Origin: Rhizomucor pusillus
Taxonomy: Eukaryota; Mucoromycota; Mucoromycetes; Mucorales; Lichtheimiaceae
Assembly (NCBI GenBank): GCA_900175165.2
Contig: FWWN02000625.1
Coordinates: 2,613 to 66,612, forward strand
Reading direction: 5' to 3'
Length of the DNA stretch: 64,000 nt
In this document: positions 59,401 through 64,000 of the stretch, piece after piece
Position numbering within the stretch: position 1 is the first letter of the stretch
Layout: each line of letters begins with the position of its first letter
Translations under genes and position numbers: made by a program
The notes under the pieces: model-generated
The model's database searches: none
What the model was told of the DNA's origin: nothing
The model's input: the letters and a program-made list of their open reading frames with translations, nothing else

Positions 59401-60977
59401 GCTTCGTTGGCCGCATTTCTCCGTGCTACAATATAAATTATTGATAGGTATTTCCTAACATCAATGTGGTTCATGGACTTCACCTTGTAACTGCTCCATA
59501 TAGCCTGATTCATGACCTTCTTCGGCAGATATACCAGTCGTGAGTGCTTGCACCAGCTCCGACGTTCTCTGCATGTCGTTTGCTTTCTCGTCATAAAACT
59601 TTTTGAAGGATTCATATTGCTCCTTAATCTTTTCGTATGATCCTTTCTTCTCGAACAGTGCTCGCTCCATCTAGGATGCATGTATTGTCAATATTAGGAC
59701 TATAGCATATTGACAAGAATCTAGTCACCTCGCCCTTGTTGGTCGCCAAGCTGGATAATGATTTTTGCTCGTCAAGTCTGGATGTCTCCTGCAAATTCTT
59801 CTTCGTCTTTAATCGCACAATCTGCTTTGAGTAGTCTTGCACGGCTCTTTCCAATTTTTTGTAACGGCTACCACTGGAGGAATTCTACATGCGAGCATTA
59901 ATGTAACAGAACTATCAGACTAATAGGGTCCGTCTTACTTCTTTGCTTTTCTTAATGGCCACTGCTCTGTCTTGCTCAATGGTCTCCAGTTCGCTTTTTA
60001 GCACATTTACAGCTTGAGTCATAGCATCGATTCTTGCTTGTCTGTCGGTATTGATTGCTTCGGTCTTGCCCAATTTGTCCTGCATTCATTGTTTAATATC
60101 TGCACATACACTGAAATGCAATTCGGGAAAAGCGTACTTCTTGCCGTTTGTATTCATATGCAACCATCAGTCGATTGAGCCGCTCCATTTCAGCTTCTGT
60201 CTTTTGATAGTCAAGGTACGTGCGCTTTTCATTTCGTAATTTGTCCAATTTGGGTGCGATTTCTTCTCGCAGTATGGTATTTATTTCTTCCACTTTGCGT
60301 TCCTTTTTTGCCATCGTGGCAAACGCCTTGACCTTTCGATCTTCGAACATTCTTGTACCAGCCGCTTCCTCGACCATGCTCAAGATTTCTGTCGGTTTCA
60401 TGTTGAGTACTTTGGTGATACGTCCTTGCATGATAAGAAAGTGCGGGTTGTTGATATTCAATGCGACTGATTGAAAGAGGTTCTGTACCGTTTGCTGCTG
60501 AGCATTGTGACCATTTACAATATATTTTGTTCTTCCTCCCATCAAGACCTTGCCAAAAAAAAGCCTAAGTATGCATAAGAACCCGAGGCTATACAGGTCG
60601 AGTTACCTGTCTCGTCACTGTAATTTGCTTGTAGGCTTCAAAGCCGACTGGACTTTTTGACCGATCCTGATTGTTAAAGACAATTGTGACAGACGCTTTT
60701 GTCACTCCAGCTTGTCCACGTTTGTAAATCAAGTCTTGGAGATTGCTTGCTCGCACCTGTCTAGTTTTAGAGCATAGTTCAAGCTGCTGTACGGATTGTC
60801 AAATGTTACCTGGGACAGGTTGGTAATACCAAGAACAAAGCAAATAGCATCCAAGATGTTTGATTTGCCTGAACCATTTAGACCAGTGATTGCATTAAAC
60901 TCGGGATCCCAGCCTGTGATGTGTGTCCTGGAAACGTAGGACTTGAAGCCTTCGATTATAAGCTCTTCCAGGTACAT
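56480..60977 (-). CDS. SMC2: condensin subunit SMC2
   Basis: ATPase core of condensin for mitotic chromosome compaction. It starts at 60977 ([15 protein letters not shown]), the standard SMC2 opening. The Walker A motif GLNGSGKSN and the SMC2 block [15 protein letters not shown] follow, then [29 protein letters not shown], the first coiled coil, a hinge around 58600-58000 ([20 protein letters not shown]) and the second coiled coil. The head C-terminus carries the signature [16 protein letters not shown], Walker [16 protein letters not shown] and [16 protein letters not shown]. The basic tail ends PIPASAT at 56480. About 16 short introns. Near-complete agreement with the family. Confidence 0.96.
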
Positions 60978-61637
60978 TCAGCAAATAAGACACGACTGGC
61001 AGGAAAGAATGCGCGAAATTTGGAAATCCACGTCGGCTGAGTCTTGATTCGCGTCCCTTCGGGCGCGTTGGGGATGCTTCGTCGCAGATATCCAAGCAGT
61101 ATTTACAGAAAAATGGGATAGAAATGCTCCTTTTTCTTAGCCAATTCATTGCTCCCATTACTTATCGCACGCAATGTGATCAAGTCTAAACGTTTTAGAG
61201 CGTAAACTATGTGTACTTTATGCGCAGCGGTCTTGTAGTAAGTAAAGTACATTGATCGAAATAGGGCACCTGGACTATCTCCACGGGGAAAATGCATCTA
61301 TAGACATCAATCTTTGGCTTGAAACATTGCATAATACATTTCGGATTCACTCCTTTATTGTTTGGGAGAATAGGACAGTATCGTTACATTAGGATCTAAT
61401 GCTAAAAACGAAAATGGATTAGTGCTATGAGGTGAAGTATAAAGAATATTTAAACATAAGAGTATAGGGATTTAGGACAAAGCGTAATTGACAAAACGTG
61501 CAATAATAAAATTTCATAGCGTGGTGAGTGCGTATAGTAGAAGGTGTATGGCTGATTATATATGGGTGTAGATATATGAGATGGTGGTATGGTTGGCTGG
61601 ACTCATGGGGCAACTCCGAAACGTAATTTGGTACGAC
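60978..61637. other. intergenic, tandem
   Basis: This 660-bp stretch lies between the SMC2 start and the stop of the disordered basic protein, both on minus. It is AT-rich with no convincing frame or RNA gene. Confidence 0.5.
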
Positions 61638-62390
61638 TCAATTCAATTTACGGGGTGTGAGAGTAAGTTTGACGGTGCTTCCTCGTCGTCCTCCAGAGAT
61701 AAGCTCTTCAAGCTCACGCTGCTTGCGTAGACGTTCCTGATCGTACACATTATATGTTTTTATGCGGAGAGGTGTGGATTTGGAGCGTTGCGGAGTAGGC
61801 GGGGATAGAGGCGATGGCAAAGAAGCCACGGCTATAGCCGCACGGGATTGGCGATGGCGCTTCTTTTCCTCCAGCGAAGTAGACGCAGTTCGGACTGAGG
61901 TAGTTGATAAATTGCTTTGAGCCTTAGCTCGCAAATTGGAAGCGAATGAATGGCGTCTGGAGGACGGTAACGGCGAGGATGGTACGGGTGGTAGCCGTTT
62001 CTCTTTTTTCGGTGGCGGCGGTGCAGCATCTACTTTGATCGGTCGAGGGAGTCGAGAGGGCCGGGCGCCAGATTTCTTAGGGACATTAGGAACAGATACG
62101 GTAACTGCCCTGGCTCGTCTTGCTAACGGTTGTTGCGACGATGGCTGCTGTTGTTGCTGCTGCTGCTGGTAATGTTTGGGCATACTGCTGACTCGAGGAG
62201 GTACGGAATTCAAATATGGATCTCGCAGCGTCGTTGGAGATACAAGGGAATCGACGATGTTGCTGCCGGCATGCTGCAAAAGGGGAGGAGATATTGCTAG
62301 TCCTTCGACATTTTTTGATCGCTGTGAGCCAAAGAGTCTTTTCAATCGCAGTGAAGGTTTGCCGCCGTGATGATTATTTTTGTCGAGCAT
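61638..62390 (-). CDS. basic, intrinsically disordered hypothetical protein
   Basis: One exon of 250 codons starting MLDKNNHHGG. The protein is basic and rich in Ser, Pro and Arg, with an eight-glutamine run (62146-62169) and several PxxP stretches (PSRLPRPI, RLPPVPSSPLP) that could bind SH3 domains. The C-terminal 45 residues are the most ordered: a helix (YDQERLRKQRELEELI) then GGRRGSTVKLTLTPRKLN, which might be a short interaction motif. I do not recognise the family. The long open frame, good start and biased composition support a real gene. No membrane segment or signal peptide is seen. Confidence 0.65.
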   Translation of the reverse strand: MLDKNNHHGGKPSLRLKRLFGSQRSKNVEGLAISPPLLQHAGSNIVDSLVSPTTLRDPYLNSVPPRVSSMPKHYQQQQQQQQPSSQQPLARRARAVTVSVPNVPKKSGARPSRLPRPIKVDAAPPPPKKEKRLPPVPSSPLPSSRRHSFASNLRAKAQSNLSTTSVRTASTSLEEKKRHRQSRAAIAVASLPSPLSPPTPQRSKSTPLRIKTYNVYDQERLRKQRELEELISGGRRGSTVKLTLTPRKLN

Positions 62391-63726
62391 TAGAAGAAGA
62401 GGAGAGTCGCAGAAATGTTGTATGGGTCGAGCCTACCCTTTTATTGTGGGACCCGGAGCTACCTTGACAACGAGGGAATGTCGACACGCGAGCAAGGTGA
62501 TACCAGCCATGCGTTTTTGGCAAGCGCTTGCCACGAATTCCGGACGCATCGATCGTCTCCGACAACCATTCGCACATTAATTCTGCCTTGGTATTTAGCC
62601 GTAGGACCACATTGCTCCTTCGGCAAGTCTTACGCTGTCCCGGCCCATCTACTGGGAAAAACACTCGCCCGTACCTGTTCAAATAATGGCACCAGGCGGG
62701 CAAATATGTCTACGAAGAAGCAAGTGACAGAATGGTGAATCGGTCGGGAATCGGCACAGCTCCAGAAAACAAGCTTGCATGCAGCGCGCCGTCAAGAAAA
62801 GAAAAGAATATGTAGGCTTTGCTGGGAGTGATAGGTTTTGCGTCGTTTTGTTGGATATTCATTCTTCGCGAATCTATGAAATAATAATTTCCTTCTCCTC
62901 CGCGCACTCTAACATTGCTTGTGGCTGGCTGACAAATGCATGATCGACCCTCCCTCGGCGTCGGTGCGCACCCAGTTCTTGGGATAAAAGTACAACCTAA
63001 AGTCGCTGCAGGACAATTGCGAAGCTTCTACCACGGACCATATCGTAACGGCTTCCTGCTTTCTCCACTTAGCTTCTCTAAACATTCAACCGACCATATA
63101 TTACGGCGCGAATTCCATACATTATAGATATCTATCATCATTAAATTTGTACATATTACAAATGTCGCCTCGGTACATGTAGCAACCGTTATTCCATCGT
63201 ATCTCACAGAAGCTCAACACAGTTTTATTGAAATTCAAAGCGTTGAATAGCAGCCCCTGGTGCCTCCGACACCAGATGTCGTTACTATGACGATATTCAG
63301 CTTGCACAGCAAACTTTACAGCTCAAATTTCATGCATCCAAAGATAGATAATGAACATATGTCACCGCGGTTTTAATGACGCTTCAGACACACGCAGGGC
63401 CCTGAACTCTGTGTCACGGAATCTAGACTGTGCTGTTGACAAGAAACCACAATCACATGTAAAACTAAGTGTTGCCACACATGCCGATGACTCGAGTCTC
63501 TATTTCTTTAAACGGCTATGCTTGGAGTACAGGCAAGGGATCTTTGATGGACTGCGCGATAAGCCCATGGTAGAATTCTTTGTCTATTGTCAGCGATGCT
63601 GGTCACGAGATTGAAGGTGTTACAGGTATTGCTCGTGCCATGAACCTTTCACCATTGTGTGTTACCAACGCAACTCGCATGCGGCAGAACCAATTTATCG
63701 AAAGATTCCATCAGATCGCTTTTGCT
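62391..63726. other. intergenic, tandem
   Basis: About 1.3 kb lies between the disordered protein and the PTRHD1-type gene, both on minus. Short frames on the plus strand do not look like protein and lack splice support. Nothing else is seen. Confidence 0.5.
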
Positions 63727-64000
63727 TTATCGATACAGAGAGCAATATTTCTTAAAGATATCCTTTACTTCCGGAGACCGACCGCGCAGAGGAGCGGTCG
63801 CTACGGATGTAGGTATATTCTCGGGCTGTTCGACCCACTTGAAAAGCGGCACGTCGTGCGCTTGCAGTGCTTCTACCAGCTTCTCTAAAGATTCGGCATT
63901 CTTTGTCTAACCACCAAGACATTGAGAATATGCTGAAGATTTTTCCCGCAATGACTGTTACCTCCAATATAACTTTATGCATATTGTGTACATCTTCGAG
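63727..64000 (-). CDS. PTRHD1: PTRHD1-type peptidyl-tRNA hydrolase, C-terminal part (partial)
   Basis: The last two exons (64000-63962 and 63906-63727) are in the window; the start lies beyond the right edge. The sequence DVHNMHKVILE joins across a 55-nt intron to TKNAESLEKLVEALQ, then HDVPLFKWVEQPENIPT and a basic end CSLYR. The W-x-E-Q-P-E-N block is the hallmark of the Pth2-like PTRHD1 group, which shares the Pth2 fold. Pth2 enzymes release peptides from prematurely dropped peptidyl-tRNA. The biochemical role of the PTRHD1 branch is less certain. The missing N-terminus prevents a full check of the active site. Confidence 0.85.

Noticed and set aside
62146..62169. CAG-type trinucleotide run as a mobile or expanded repeat.
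   Set aside because: It simply encodes the eight-glutamine tract of the disordered protein and is short.
63351..63888. Plus-strand frames near the right edge as genes.
   Set aside because: They have no family resemblance and part of them overlaps, antisense, the well-supported PTRHD1-type exon.

Overview
The window is a gene-dense piece of a fungal nuclear genome. Genes carry many short introns (about 45-90 nt, GT-AG with a few GC-AG), lie on both strands, and encode fungal housekeeping proteins: neutral trehalase with its regulatory N-terminus, a Dal5-type permease, mitochondrial acyl carrier protein, Tcd-type tRNA dehydratase and a Hul5/UBE3C HECT ligase. It also has genes common in early-diverging fungi and animals but missing from many Dikarya: a MABP1/WDR62-like WD40 protein, an HSPA12-type Hsp70 and RPAP3. 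Together these suggest Mucoromycota, probably Mucorales. This is inference from gene content; nothing here identifies the species. Five isolated 'n' bases (1868-1951) show it is draft sequence.

Layout. 1-2437 (-): N-terminal part of a large intron-bearing protein that runs off the left edge and resembles, from memory, Mucorales TnpB/Fanzor-like proteins. 2894-4459 (+): PPME1. 4777-5016 (-): small secreted cysteine-rich protein. 6077-7644 (+): FEN1/Rad27. 7807-9478 (-): F-box/LRR protein. 10668-11968 (+): peroxisomal D-amino-acid oxidase. 12112-14776 (-): neutral trehalase. 15612-17050 (+): RPAP3-like TPR protein. 17279-18703 (+): Sec14/CRAL-TRIO protein. 18687-19826 (-): METTL21-type methyltransferase. 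20048-24977 (-): WDR62/MABP1-like protein. 26522-30554 (+): synaptojanin. 30680-31149 (-): doubtful small gene. 31912-33023 (+): broken HSL-type esterase. 33169-33573 (+): mitochondrial ACP. 33591-36954 (-): gamma-COP. 37793-39463 (+): Tcd-type dehydratase. 39916-41751 (+): MFS permease. 42128-43073 (-): proteasome alpha4. 43347-45395 (-): HSPA12-like protein. 45931-50002 (+): Hul5/UBE3C. 50165-51877 (-): probable pseudokinase. 53574-55010 (+): membrane RING-H2 ligase. 55055-56284 (-): uracil-DNA glycosylase. 56480-60977 (-): SMC2. 61638-62390 (-): disordered basic protein. 63727-64000 (-): C-terminus of a PTRHD1-type peptidyl-tRNA hydrolase.

There is no operon or biosynthetic cluster. Loose themes recur: DNA maintenance (FEN1 and UNG, both with PCNA-binding motifs, and SMC2), protein turnover (proteasome alpha4, Hul5, RING ligase, F-box protein) and membrane lipid or traffic (Sec14, synaptojanin, gamma-COP). 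Most convergent pairs are very tightly packed, with 3' ends 17-165 bp apart or overlapping.

The most unusual points are the Fanzor-like left-edge gene with its nearby ambiguous bases, four well-supported GC-AG introns, a kinase-like protein whose catalytic loop reads HGN, and an esterase with three frame breaks but all catalytic motifs present. I saw no tRNA, rRNA, CRISPR array or intact transposon.
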